The notes below the pieces were generated by a model. It had not been told where the DNA came from. It was given only the letters and a program-made list of their open reading frames with translations, and ran no database searches. A stretch of 64,000 nucleotides of DNA. Source: Opitutaceae bacterium (GTDB lineage: Bacteria; Verrucomicrobiota; Verrucomicrobiia; Opitutales; Opitutaceae). This document shows, piece after piece, positions 51,857-61,070 of this stretch; the first letter of the stretch is position 1; each line of letters starts with the position of its first letter. Position numbers and translations under genes: made by a program. The stretch lies in the NCBI GenBank assembly GCA_041395105.1, contig JAWLBB010000006.1, positions 62,001-126,000 of the forward strand, given 5' to 3'.

Positions 51857-52444
51857 ATGGCTGAAAACAAGACTTCCGCAGTCTCCGGCACTTCAGTTCG
51901 AAAGGGTCGGATGCTTGTGTCCGTTTGCGTGACCACCGCGGTCATCGGCTTGAGCTCTCTGCTGGCCGACCGGGTCCTGGCGGAGGGAACTGCAGAGAGC
52001 CCGGACCGTCCGGCATCCGACGAGGAGCTCGTTGCCGTTTCGCCGCCGCCGTTCAGCGAGGACATCTTCCCGTGTTCCGATTGCCACGATCCGACGGACA
52101 AGGTGAACACGACCCGGCATGAGGTCGATTTCCACGACAATATCCTGCTCAAGCACGACGAAAAGAACCGCTGGTGCCTTGATTGCCATGACGTGCGCAA
52201 CCGCGACGTGCTGCATCTCGCGGACGGTCGCCCCGTTCCCTTCACCGAGTCCTACCGGCTCTGCGGACAGTGTCACGGACCGCAGCTGAAGAACTGGCGG
52301 GCGGGGGATCATGGCCGGCGGACGGGGTATTGGAACGGCCAGAAGGAATACCTGCTTTGCGCCAGTTGCCACAATCCCCATTCCCCCGCCTTCAAGCCGA
52401 TCAAGCCATTACCCCCTCCCAGCAGACAGGAGAACATCCGATGA
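51857..52444 (+). CDS. Membrane-anchored tetraheme cytochrome c
   Basis: 195 residues. An uncleaved or cleavable N-terminal helix (VSVCVTTAVIGLSSLLADRVLA) is followed by four CXXCH heme-binding motifs at C73SDCH, C107LDCH, C136GQCH and C168ASCH. Additional His residues (TTRHEVDFHDN, KHDEKN) can supply distal ligands. It would carry electrons in the periplasm between the quinol-linked NrfD/iron-sulfur pair and a terminal partner. Its stop overlaps the next start (ATGA). Confidence 0.88.
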   Translation: MAENKTSAVSGTSVRKGRMLVSVCVTTAVIGLSSLLADRVLAEGTAESPDRPASDEELVAVSPPPFSEDIFPCSDCHDPTDKVNTTRHEVDFHDNILLKHDEKNRWCLDCHDVRNRDVLHLADGRPVPFTESYRLCGQCHGPQLKNWRAGDHGRRTGYWNGQKEYLLCASCHNPHSPAFKPIKPLPPPSRQENIR

Positions 52445-53355
52445 AGACCCACCCCGCAGATCCCTGGTCGGAGATCAGTCGCCGCGACGCTATCAAGACC
52501 CTGTTTTCACTGGCGGCTGCCTTTACTGCGAGCGGCTGTTCGAAGGATCACGAGGCGCTCACTTCGTTCTTCAACACCCACTTCAAGGAGTTGGATGCCG
52601 AAGAGCTTGCCACAACCCTGGCGCGCTGGGAGAGCCGCTACAGCAAACGTTTCGACCGGCCGGTGTCGGTCAGCGCCACTCCGCCGATGGAGGGCGTGCT
52701 CTTTGGATACGCGCTCGATGTTTCGCGGTGTATCGGCTGCCGTAAGTGCGTCTATGCCTGTGTGGACGAAAACAATCAGTCACGGGATCCCCAGGTCCAG
52801 TGGATCACCGTTCTGCAGATGGACAAGGGCAAGGGAGTCGACATGGAACACGCCGATGCCTTCTACGACCCTCCGGAGGTGCCCGAGGAGGACAAATTCT
52901 ATTTCCCGGTTCAGTGTCAGCAATGCGAGAATCCTCCCTGCGTGAAGGCCTGCCCGGTTGATGCGACCTGGAAGGAGGATGACGGCATCGTGGTCATCGA
53001 TTACGACTGGTGTGTCGGCTGCCGCTGCTGCGTCGCGGCCTGCCCATATGGCGCCCGCCACTTCAACTGGAAGAAGCCGGCGATACCGTCGGACGAACTC
53101 AATCCGAAGACGGAGTACCTGGGCAATCGTCCGCGTCCCCAGGGGGTGGTTGAGAAGTGCACCTTCTGCATCCAGCGGACGCGTCAGGGACGTTATCCAG
53201 CCTGCGTGGAGGTCTGTCCGGTCGGATCGCGCAAGTTCGGCAACCTGCTCGATCCTTCGAGCGAAATCCGCTACATCCTGGATCACCATCGCGTATTTGT
53301 TCTGAAGGAGGAACTGAACACCCAGCCGAAGTTCTTCTATTATTTCTCCAGCTGA
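52441..53355 (+). CDS. Tat-exported iron-sulfur protein with four [4Fe-4S]-type cysteine clusters
   Basis: 304 residues from the ATG at 52441 (AGGAG upstream). A twin-arginine signal with a lipobox-like end (SRRDAIKTLFSLAAAFTASGC) indicates export and perhaps lipid anchoring. Cysteine groups: CIGCRKCVYAC, CQQCENPPCVKACPVD, CVGCRCCVAACPYG, CTFCIQRTRQGRYPACVEVCP, the NrfC/HybA/DmsB arrangement. It would accept electrons from the cytochrome or pass them to the NrfD protein encoded 13 bases downstream. No molybdopterin catalytic subunit is encoded nearby. Confidence 0.92.
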   Translation: MKTHPADPWSEISRRDAIKTLFSLAAAFTASGCSKDHEALTSFFNTHFKELDAEELATTLARWESRYSKRFDRPVSVSATPPMEGVLFGYALDVSRCIGCRKCVYACVDENNQSRDPQVQWITVLQMDKGKGVDMEHADAFYDPPEVPEEDKFYFPVQCQQCENPPCVKACPVDATWKEDDGIVVIDYDWCVGCRCCVAACPYGARHFNWKKPAIPSDELNPKTEYLGNRPRPQGVVEKCTFCIQRTRQGRYPACVEVCPVGSRKFGNLLDPSSEIRYILDHHRVFVLKEELNTQPKFFYYFSS

Positions 53356-53368
53356 AAGGGACTATCAC

Positions 53369-54745
53369 GTGCGGACCATCATTCGAATCCTGACCCACGG
53401 GGGACGATCCTATTATATCTGGATCACCTTCCTGATCATCTGCGTCGCGCAGGGGCTCTTCGCTTATGCCGGGCAATTCCGGGACGGGCTCATTGTCACC
53501 CACATGCGCGACTCGGTTTCGTGGGGCTTTTATATCGGGAATTTTACTTTCCTTGTCGGGGTGGCGGCGTCGGCTGTCCTCCTGGTGATCCCCGCCTATG
53601 TCTATCAGTGGAAGCCAATCAAGGAAGTGGCCCTGTTCGGCGAGCTTCTCGCGGTTGCCGCGATTTTCATGTGCCTGCTCTTTGTGCTGGTCGACATGGG
53701 CCGCCCGGACCGCCTCTGGCACATCATCCCCTTTATCGGCCGACTCAACTTCCCGCGGTCCCTGATGGCATGGGATGCGCTTGTCCTCAACGCCTACCTG
53801 GGGCTGAACTTCTTCGTGGTGGTCTACGTCCTCTGGAAGTCGGCCCGGGGTGAGCCCTACAACGCGAAGATCGTCACGCCGCTGGTCATCCTGTCGATTC
53901 CCATGGCCATCTCGATCCATACGGTGACCGCTTTTCTTTACAACGGGATGGCGGCCCGTCCCTACTGGAATTCCGCGATCCTGGCACCGCGGTTTCTCGC
54001 CTCGGCCTTCTGTTCGGGGCCGGCGGTGCTCCTCATTCTTTTCCAGGTGCTGCGGAAGATCTCTCCGTTCGAGATCAAGGATGAGGCGATCCACAAGATT
54101 GCCGAGCTCATGGCCTATGCGATGGGCTTCAACCTCTTCCTCTTCGGGGCGGAGATCTTCAAGGAGTATTATTCAAACACCACGCATCTCCTGCATTACG
54201 AGTATCTCCTTTTCGGATTGCATGGCGAGCCGTCGCCCATTGCGCCGTTTGCCTGGATGTCGATTGTCTTCTCGGTCGTCGCATTCCTGCTCTTTCTGAT
54301 ACCGGCAACCCGAAGGAATTTCTTCACCATGAATGCCGGGGCGATCCTCATTTATTTCTCGGTCTATATTGAGAAGGGGATCGCCCTGATCATACCGGGT
54401 TACACGCCCGATCCCCTGGGACAGATCTACCAGTATGTGCCGAGCATGACCGAACTGCAGGTTTCCGTCGGCATATTCGGGGCGGGTTTCTTTGTCTTCA
54501 CCCTTTTTGTCCGGACCGGGATCGTCCTCTATTTCGTCGAACACGCGGTTCAAACCGGCAGTGTTGGAGCCAACGACCGGGATCTGAGACGCGATTCCGA
54601 AGGCGCGCCCAGCGGTCACGCGCTACCCACTGCCCAATTCAATCGGTGCGACAAGCTTCAGCCCGATCAGGTTGGGCGTGACCGCTGGGCGCGCCTTGCC
54701 GGTGGTGAGTCGGATTGGGGCGCGCAGGGAGCCCTTGGGAGGTGA
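53369..54745 (+). CDS. NrfD/PsrC-type integral membrane quinone-interacting subunit
   Basis: 458 residues from a GTG with AAAGGGA upstream. About ten membrane helices; family marks are DSVSWGFYIGNFTFLVGVAASAVLL, FVLVDMGRPDRLWHIIP, FPRSLMAWDALVLNAYLGLN, SIPMAISIHTVTAFLYNG and IEKGIALIIPGYTPDPLGQ. It exchanges electrons between the quinone pool and the iron-sulfur protein. The last ~65 residues after VEHAVQTG are hydrophilic and unlike the family, either a species-specific tail or the result of a late frameshift. Confidence 0.9.
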   Translation: MRTIIRILTHGGRSYYIWITFLIICVAQGLFAYAGQFRDGLIVTHMRDSVSWGFYIGNFTFLVGVAASAVLLVIPAYVYQWKPIKEVALFGELLAVAAIFMCLLFVLVDMGRPDRLWHIIPFIGRLNFPRSLMAWDALVLNAYLGLNFFVVVYVLWKSARGEPYNAKIVTPLVILSIPMAISIHTVTAFLYNGMAARPYWNSAILAPRFLASAFCSGPAVLLILFQVLRKISPFEIKDEAIHKIAELMAYAMGFNLFLFGAEIFKEYYSNTTHLLHYEYLLFGLHGEPSPIAPFAWMSIVFSVVAFLLFLIPATRRNFFTMNAGAILIYFSVYIEKGIALIIPGYTPDPLGQIYQYVPSMTELQVSVGIFGAGFFVFTLFVRTGIVLYFVEHAVQTGSVGANDRDLRRDSEGAPSGHALPTAQFNRCDKLQPDQVGRDRWARLAGGESDWGAQGALGR

Positions 54746-54761
54746 CAAAAGAAAGGTGCGA

Positions 54762-54778
54762 ATCCGGCCGCGCCGGAT
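54762..54778. terminator. Short hairpin between convergent genes
   Basis: ATCCGGC (54762-54768) and GCCGGAT (54772-54778) form a perfect stem with a 3-base loop between the nrfD stop and the convergent gene end. No T tract follows on either strand, so it is a weak candidate for a shared 3' end structure. Confidence 0.3.
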
Positions 54779-54786
54779 GTCCCGGG

Positions 54787-56481
54787 TCAGCCGGCTCCGT
54801 CGGCATCCTTGTCTTCGACCGGGGCCGCGGACTTTTCCCGTTGGCGCGAACGGACCACGGTGAAGACCACTGAAACGGTCAGGAGGACGGCGCCGAGAAG
54901 AAGCAGGGAGATGCTGCGCTGGGTGGGCTCGAGGCGATTGATTCCGACGAAGACGAGATAGAGCGCGGAGAGCAGGAGGGTGCCGTGACCCATCCAGCGG
55001 TATTTCCGGTTTCGGATGAGGTGGCTGAGGAGGTAATAGAGCAGGGCAATGCCGATCCAGCTCAGGCTGATATAGAGATCGGGGACCAGATGATAGAGCG
55101 CGTAGGGAAAGAGGATGAACGCCGTAAAGAGATAGGCATTGCGCATGGGCTCCGACTTCATCTCGAGGTAGGTCGTCCTCCAGTTGAGCAGGCGCGCCGT
55201 CAGGAGGGCAACCAGGCCAAAGACAAGACTCATGCCCGATTCCTCTTCTGTCGTTCCGATATAACTCGCCACAATGACGAGGAAGATGAGGAAGTTCGCC
55301 ACGACGATGAAGCGCGACCGGAACCAGGCGGCGGTTACGACCACGAGCAGACTCTGCACCGAGAGCCAGATGAAGATATCCGGCGGTTGGAAGGCACGGA
55401 CGAGGCCGGCAGACACCGCCATATATCCCGTCATCGAATAGAGGAAGGTGGCGATCTGGCTCTTTTCGCGAACCCAGAAGGCGACGGCGATGCCGAGGTA
55501 GAGGACGGCGGCCAGCAGGTTCGCCGTGACGAAAGTGGAGGCCGGGGCGGCCAGGGTGTGCAGGAGGAACGTCAGGTAGCCGCCCGCGCAATTGAATACG
55601 CAGCTCAGAACGTTGGGACCATCCTCGGTCCGGCGGTCGCTGCGCAAGAGGCTGCCGGCGGCGAAAATGAGCGCATAAACGAGGACAAGATAGACGGCCG
55701 CGTCGGGAGGTCCGATCGTTCCTCGTTCGGCTCCCGGAAGCGGGTTCAGAAAGACCCAGGCGACGTAGGAGATGTAGGTCAGCGGGATTGTGACCGGAAG
55801 GAGGGACAGCCAGTTCAGTCGAAGGGCGATGACGACCGCACTGGCGGCGGTTGCCGCGATGACGAGGAGGGAGAACCATTCCGACGGGATCAGAATCGCG
55901 ATGGCCAAGCCCATGAGAAGGGAGAGTGCCGTCATGTAGGGCGACTTGCGCCGGATCGCGATGGCCAGATTGGCGCAGGCTACTCCCAGGAGGATCGACC
56001 GGCCGACCCAGGAATCGGTCGCGAAGACCGGGGGCGATCCAAAGAAGAAAAGACGGAAGGCTGAGAAGGCGGCCAGGGCCATGGCGGCCCGGCGCAGATA
56101 GGCCGCGAGCATCTCAAATGAGTTTCGCCCGATCCAGGCCAGAAGGGCGAGGAGCCCGACGGTGGCGAATCCGATAAGGGCGGGCAGGACCGGGGGGAGT
56201 CCCGGGAAGGGACGGGTCAGGGTGACGCCGATGCCGATGGCCAGCACGATGATACCGACTTTGGCGAACCAGCTCTGGCCGACCTCGAACTCGAACTCGT
56301 CTTGTTTCGACGAAGGGCCAGCCGGGGCCTGTGGGGCGATTTCCGCGGTTTCCTGCTGCGCGGATGCGACCGTCAGGGGTTCGAGCCCCATGCGATCCTC
56401 GATGCGCCTGATCTGCCTTTCGATCACGGCAATGCGATCGATCAAGGTCCTGACTGATACATCCGGCGTCCCGTCGGCCAC
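54787..56481 (-). CDS. DUF2339-like polytopic membrane protein (second copy)
   Basis: About 564 residues if the GTG at 56481 is the start; the frame stays open to 56709 but no better start with a plausible N-terminus is seen, so the 5' end is uncertain. A short coiled coil (LIDRIAVIERQIRRIEDRMG) and a linker precede ~18 hydrophobic segments, beginning FEFEVGQSWFAKVGIIVLAIGIGVTL. This parallels the start of the larger DUF2339 protein at 35135-38083. Function unknown; inner membrane. Confidence 0.75.
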   Translation of the reverse strand: MADGTPDVSVRTLIDRIAVIERQIRRIEDRMGLEPLTVASAQQETAEIAPQAPAGPSSKQDEFEFEVGQSWFAKVGIIVLAIGIGVTLTRPFPGLPPVLPALIGFATVGLLALLAWIGRNSFEMLAAYLRRAAMALAAFSAFRLFFFGSPPVFATDSWVGRSILLGVACANLAIAIRRKSPYMTALSLLMGLAIAILIPSEWFSLLVIAATAASAVVIALRLNWLSLLPVTIPLTYISYVAWVFLNPLPGAERGTIGPPDAAVYLVLVYALIFAAGSLLRSDRRTEDGPNVLSCVFNCAGGYLTFLLHTLAAPASTFVTANLLAAVLYLGIAVAFWVREKSQIATFLYSMTGYMAVSAGLVRAFQPPDIFIWLSVQSLLVVVTAAWFRSRFIVVANFLIFLVIVASYIGTTEEESGMSLVFGLVALLTARLLNWRTTYLEMKSEPMRNAYLFTAFILFPYALYHLVPDLYISLSWIGIALLYYLLSHLIRNRKYRWMGHGTLLLSALYLVFVGINRLEPTQRSISLLLLGAVLLTVSVVFTVVRSRQREKSAAPVEDKDADGAG

Positions 56482-56722
56482 GGTGTGGGAGGGTTTGGGG
56501 GTAGAACTGGAAGGGGTGACTGTTTCAAGGATGCAACGATTCAGATGACACCGCAAGCCTGTAATCCCGGTGACACCGTTGACTCCACGGTCGGCCGGCC
56601 TTTTATGAACGGGATGAACCGCCTTCGCGGCCCAGGATTCTCCAGATGATGACCCTGAACGTCCCGATCGCAACAAACCGCCGCACCCGCTCCCCTGGCA
56701 TCCTCCCATACCTGTGCAACTG

Positions 56723-57904
56723 ATGAAGAGTCGACGCCCCGCATTCTGGATCTCGGTCTCCCTGGTGACGGTTCTGGTTCTGCTTGTGGCTTTGCGATTC
56801 AGGTCCGATCAACCGTCTTCCTCGAATGATCGCGGCGGCCGGCGCGTTCCGGTTGCGGTGGCGCCGATTGTAAAGGGCCCCATCGAGCTCAGACGCACGT
56901 TCACCGGTGCGCTGGAGGCGTATGCCTCGTTCATCGTGGCCCCCAAAGTGGGTGGAAGGATTCGCAGCGTCTACGTTGATATTTCCGATCCGGTCGATCT
57001 GGGACAGATCGTGGCGCGGCTCGACGATGCGGAGATCGAGTCTGAAGAGGCTCAGGCCGCGGCCGATCTGGCGGTGACGGAAGCCGGCCTGGTCGAGGCC
57101 CGGAGCCAGGCGGAGATCGCTTTGCGGGATCTGAAGCGACTCGATGAGTTGCGGGACAAAGGCTTCACTTCCGATTCGGAATACGAGGTGGCGGAAGCGG
57201 CGCAGATGGCGCGGGAAGCGCGGCTCAAGGTGGCGGAGGCCCAGGTGGTCCGGGCCCGGGCCGCCCTCAACGCCACGCGGATCCGCCGCGGTTATTCCAG
57301 TGTGGTGGCCGATTGGGATGGCGAGGATGCCCAGAGGATCGTGGCCGAGCGCTTTGTCGACGAGGGCGAGACCGTATCCGCCAACACGCCATTGCTGAGG
57401 ATCGTTGAGATAGACCGTATCATCGCGGTCATCACCGTCACGGAGCGGGATTATGCCTCCCTGCGGCCCGGTCAGGAGGGAACGATTGTCACCGACGCCT
57501 ATCCCGGTGTGACGTTCCTCGGAACGATTGAAAGGATTGCGCCGGTATTCCGGGAAACCACCCGGCAGGCGCGGGTGGAAATGCTGATCGAGAACAAGGA
57601 GCGAAAGCTCAAGCCGGGCATGTTCATGCGGGCGACCCTTGTTCTGGACCGGGTGGAGTCCGCCACCATTGTTCCTGAATCCGCACTGACCCGGCGGGAA
57701 GGGGTGGACGGGTGTTTTCTCCTCGACGATGCCCGGGAGACGGTCCGCTGGGTGGAGGTCTCAACCGGCCTCCGCGATGGCGAGCGTGTTCAGGTTTTTG
57801 GCGATGGGCTGAACGGTGAAGTCGTGGTGCTTGGACAGCAGCTTCTCGATGACGGTTCCATGGTGAGCATTCCGGAAAGCAGCGGGGCGGATCCGACGCA
57901 ATGA
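56723..57904 (+). CDS. RND efflux periplasmic adaptor (HlyD/MFP type)
   Basis: 393 residues from the ATG at 56723. An N-terminal membrane anchor (FWISVSLVTVLVLLVALRF) is followed by the lipoyl half (GALEAYASFIVAPKVGGRIRSVYVDISDPV), a coiled-coil hairpin (~95-190, Ala/Glu/Arg-rich), the second lipoyl half and beta-barrel (RDYASLRPGQEGTIVTDAYPG, FLGTIERIAPVF) and KPGMFMRATLVLD. It connects the inner-membrane pump to an outer-membrane channel. Its stop overlaps the start of the pump gene (ATGA). Confidence 0.93.
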   Translation: MKSRRPAFWISVSLVTVLVLLVALRFRSDQPSSSNDRGGRRVPVAVAPIVKGPIELRRTFTGALEAYASFIVAPKVGGRIRSVYVDISDPVDLGQIVARLDDAEIESEEAQAAADLAVTEAGLVEARSQAEIALRDLKRLDELRDKGFTSDSEYEVAEAAQMAREARLKVAEAQVVRARAALNATRIRRGYSSVVADWDGEDAQRIVAERFVDEGETVSANTPLLRIVEIDRIIAVITVTERDYASLRPGQEGTIVTDAYPGVTFLGTIERIAPVFRETTRQARVEMLIENKERKLKPGMFMRATLVLDRVESATIVPESALTRREGVDGCFLLDDARETVRWVEVSTGLRDGERVQVFGDGLNGEVVVLGQQLLDDGSMVSIPESSGADPTQ

Positions 57905-60900
57905 AGCTTCCGGAATTGAGCGTTCGCCGGCCGATTTTCACGATGATGATCGCGCTCATCGTGATCGTCCTGGGCCTCTTTTCACTCCGCCGGCTGAAGA
58001 TCGATCTGCTGCCCACGATCGAGTTGCCGACGCTCAGTGTCCGCACGGATTTCGACGGCGCCAGCCCGGAGGTGATCGAGAGCCAGGTCACCCAGATCAT
58101 CGAGGAAATCATCGCCACGGTCCCCGGAGTCGAGGAGTTGACCTCGACCTCGCGGGAAGGGCGCAGCGAGGTCTCCGTGGTATTCAGCTGGGGGACCGAT
58201 ATTGATGCCGCCGCGTTGGACGTTCAGGCCACGTTGGAGGATGAGATCAATGAATTGCCGGAGGACATCGTGCGGCCACGGGTGAGCAAGTACGACGTCA
58301 ACAGCTTCCCGGTGGTCATCCTCGGCATTTCGGGCAATCTCGACCCGGTGGAACTGACCACCCTGGTGGAAAACGAGATCCGCTACCGGTTTTCCCGTTT
58401 GGCCGGGGTCGCCCAGGTGGATCTGTTTGGCGGTTACTACCGGGAGGTGCGCGTCGAGGTCGATCCCGATCGACTGAAGGCACTCGGGGTTCCCCTCGGC
58501 TCGGTCATGGCCGCCCTGCGGGATGCCAATCTGGACCTGCCCTCGGGCAATATCGAATCGGGTCGTTATGAGATCACGCTGAGGGCTCCGGCGCAGTTCA
58601 GGACGATCGAGGATATTCGCGAGACCATGATCGAGTCGACGGACGGCTCGATTGTCTCGATCGGGCAGGTGGGCAATGTCGTCGACACCTACCAGTACCG
58701 GTCAAGGATCGAGCGGGTCAACGGTCAGCGTGGTTTTCGGGTGGGAATCCGCAAGCAGGCGGACGCGAATACGGTCGAAGTGTCCCGGGCGGTCCTCAAG
58801 GAGATCGAGGAGGTCAACCGGGAGTTTCCGCAGCTGCAGGTGGTTTCCGTCATCAACCAGGGCAATTTCATCGAGCGTTCCATCGAAAACGTGGCGCGTT
58901 CGGTCATCTACGGGGGCGGACTCGCCGTGCTCGTCCTGCTCTTCTTTCTGCGGAATGTTCGCAGCACGGTGGTGATCGCAGTCGCCATTCCCATCTCGAT
59001 CATCGCCACCTTCGCCCTTGTCTATTTCGGCGGACTGACCTTGAACCTGATGACCCTTGGGGGGCTGGCGCTGGGAGTGGGCATGATGGTGGACAGTTCC
59101 ATCGTGGTCCTGGAGAACATTTATCGCCGGAAGAACGAAACCGGGGACAGCTCTGAAGAAGCCGCTGCGATCGGGGCGGGCGAGGTCGGCGCCGCCATCA
59201 TCGCCAGCACCATCACCACCCTGGTCATTTTCCTGCCCGTGGTGTTCGTTCGGGGCGTATCCGGAATCTTGTTCAAGGATCTGGCGTATGTCATCGTCTT
59301 CTCCCTGCTTTGCTCCCTCCTGGTCTCCCTCAGTCTGTTGCCGATGCTCGCTTCGAAACTGCTGAAGCATTCGAAAGCGGCGTCGCCGCGGCGGCCACCG
59401 CGCCTGGAGAAATGGAGCCGGAAAGCGGACGTCGCGTTTCACCGGCTGGATCGTTTTTATCAGGAACTCCTCCGGGCCGCGTTGAAGCATCGCTGGCCCA
59501 CGGTTTCGGCCGCTTTGGGTGTTCTGGCCATAACGATCGTGCTGCTGCCCCTCATCGGCCGGGAATTCCTTCCCCCCAGTGACGAAGGCGAGGTCCGGGT
59601 CTACGGACGGATGGAAGTGGGGACACGGGTGGAGCTGGTCGATGAGCAGATCAGGAAGGTCGAGGAGGTGGTCAGGGATATGGTGCCGGAAATGGTTGCG
59701 TCGGTTGTCCGGGTGAGCGGGGGCAGCGCCGATATTCAGGCGTCGCTGGGACCGGCGGCCGGCCGGTCGCGATCGAATGTGGAAATCGCCTCGGCCCTGC
59801 GCAATCGACTCGAGGACAGCATTCCCGGCATGGAGGTCCGGGTCTGGGCCCCCCAGGGTCAATTCCTGCTCGAGCGGCTTCTCGGTGGGGGCGGGGACGG
59901 GTTCACTGTTGAGATCCGGGGTTTCGAGATCGAGACGCTCGGCGCACTTTCCGACCTTGTCCTGCAGGCGGTCGCCGACGTCCCCGGTGTGTCTGACGCG
60001 GATTCCTCCTATGAGGAGGGGGTGCCCCAGCAGGAGATCCGGGTGGATCGCGACAAGGCGGCGGCACTTGGGTTGACGGCGCGGGATGTCACCTCGATTC
60101 TCCGCACGGCAGTGGCGGGTTCCGATGCCGGGAATTTCCGGACGGAGGGCAATGCCTACCGCATCCTGGTGCAACTGGCCAATGCGAGAAAACTGACCCT
60201 CGATGAGGTCCTCGATCTCACGCTGACCACCCCCACGGGCGATCTGGTCGCCCTGAGGAACGTGGTTACCACCGGTGTCAGTCGCGCTCCAACCGAGATT
60301 GACCGGAAGGACCAGCAGCGGCTGGTCCGGGTCAGGGTCAATGTGGCCGACCGCGATCTCGGATCGGTGGCCGACGATGTGCTCCGTCGCCTCGATGCCA
60401 TCCCCCGGCCCGACGGCTACACCATGATTCTGGCGGGGAGCTTTGAGGAGCAACAGAAGGCGACCGTCGAAATGCTGATCTCGATGGGGCTTGCGCTTCT
60501 CCTCGTCTACATGGTCCTCGCCTGCCAATACGAGTCGTTGCTCAATCCCCTGGTGGTCATGCTTTCCGCGCCGATGGCCGGGATCGGAGTGGTGCTCGCG
60601 CTCCTCCTGACCGGCACCACCTTCAATCTGCAGTCGGCCATCGGTTGCATCATGCTGGGCGGCATCGTCGTCAACAATGCCATCCTTCTGGTCGACCAGG
60701 CCAGTGTGTTGCATCGCGAAGGGATGAACGTCAATGAGGCGGTCGTGGAATCCGGGCGCCGCCGCCTGCGGCCCATCCTGATGACCTCGCTGACCACCAT
60801 CCTCGGGTTGCTTCCGCTGGCTCTCGGAATCGGGGAGGGAGCCGATGCCCAGGCCCCCCTGGCGCGGACCGTCATCGGCGGACTGACCGCTTCGACCCTG

Positions 60901-60996
60901 ATCACGCTGGTGCTGATTCCGGCCGTCTTTTCGCTGGTTCACAGTCGGGACCGCAGAGTCAAACTGGGGAAGGTCGGGGTGGCGGATCCGGCCTGA
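57901..60996 (+). CDS. RND-family efflux transporter (AcrB/MdtB-like)
   Basis: 1031 residues, the normal length for HAE1-type pumps. It begins LPELSVRRPIFTMMIALIVIVLGLFSLRRLKIDLLPTIELPTLSV. Twelve membrane helices and two large periplasmic loops follow the usual order. Proton-relay carboxylates lie in helix 4 (LNLMTLGGLALGVGMMVDSSIVVLENI); GREFLPPSDEGEVRV and GGIVVNNAILLVDQA mark the second half. It pumps small amphiphiles or other substrates with a TolC-like channel, which is not encoded in the window. It is translationally coupled to the adaptor. Confidence 0.95.
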   Translation: MKLPELSVRRPIFTMMIALIVIVLGLFSLRRLKIDLLPTIELPTLSVRTDFDGASPEVIESQVTQIIEEIIATVPGVEELTSTSREGRSEVSVVFSWGTDIDAAALDVQATLEDEINELPEDIVRPRVSKYDVNSFPVVILGISGNLDPVELTTLVENEIRYRFSRLAGVAQVDLFGGYYREVRVEVDPDRLKALGVPLGSVMAALRDANLDLPSGNIESGRYEITLRAPAQFRTIEDIRETMIESTDGSIVSIGQVGNVVDTYQYRSRIERVNGQRGFRVGIRKQADANTVEVSRAVLKEIEEVNREFPQLQVVSVINQGNFIERSIENVARSVIYGGGLAVLVLLFFLRNVRSTVVIAVAIPISIIATFALVYFGGLTLNLMTLGGLALGVGMMVDSSIVVLENIYRRKNETGDSSEEAAAIGAGEVGAAIIASTITTLVIFLPVVFVRGVSGILFKDLAYVIVFSLLCSLLVSLSLLPMLASKLLKHSKAASPRRPPRLEKWSRKADVAFHRLDRFYQELLRAALKHRWPTVSAALGVLAITIVLLPLIGREFLPPSDEGEVRVYGRMEVGTRVELVDEQIRKVEEVVRDMVPEMVASVVRVSGGSADIQASLGPAAGRSRSNVEIASALRNRLEDSIPGMEVRVWAPQGQFLLERLLGGGGDGFTVEIRGFEIETLGALSDLVLQAVADVPGVSDADSSYEEGVPQQEIRVDRDKAAALGLTARDVTSILRTAVAGSDAGNFRTEGNAYRILVQLANARKLTLDEVLDLTLTTPTGDLVALRNVVTTGVSRAPTEIDRKDQQRLVRVRVNVADRDLGSVADDVLRRLDAIPRPDGYTMILAGSFEEQQKATVEMLISMGLALLLVYMVLACQYESLLNPLVVMLSAPMAGIGVVLALLLTGTTFNLQSAIGCIMLGGIVVNNAILLVDQASVLHREGMNVNEAVVESGRRRLRPILMTSLTTILGLLPLALGIGEGADAQAPLARTVIGGLTASTLITLVLIPAVFSLVHSRDRRVKLGKVGVADPA

Positions 60997-61070
60997 GTCA
61001 AGCGCGCGCCATCCGCAAAGGCCATCTCTGTCATTTCCTTCTTTCTTCCGATCCGCCAACCTCTGACCCT

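Noticed and set aside
54623..55879. 418-codon minus-strand open frame overlapping the DUF2339-like gene in another frame
   Set aside because: Pro/Arg-rich out-of-frame reading of the same strand; the DUF2339-like frame has the membrane-protein pattern.
58702..61059. 785-codon open frame on the minus strand opposite the RND pump gene
   Set aside because: Composition is extremely rich in Asp, Gln, His and Arg and mirrors the pump's reading frame; no family pattern.
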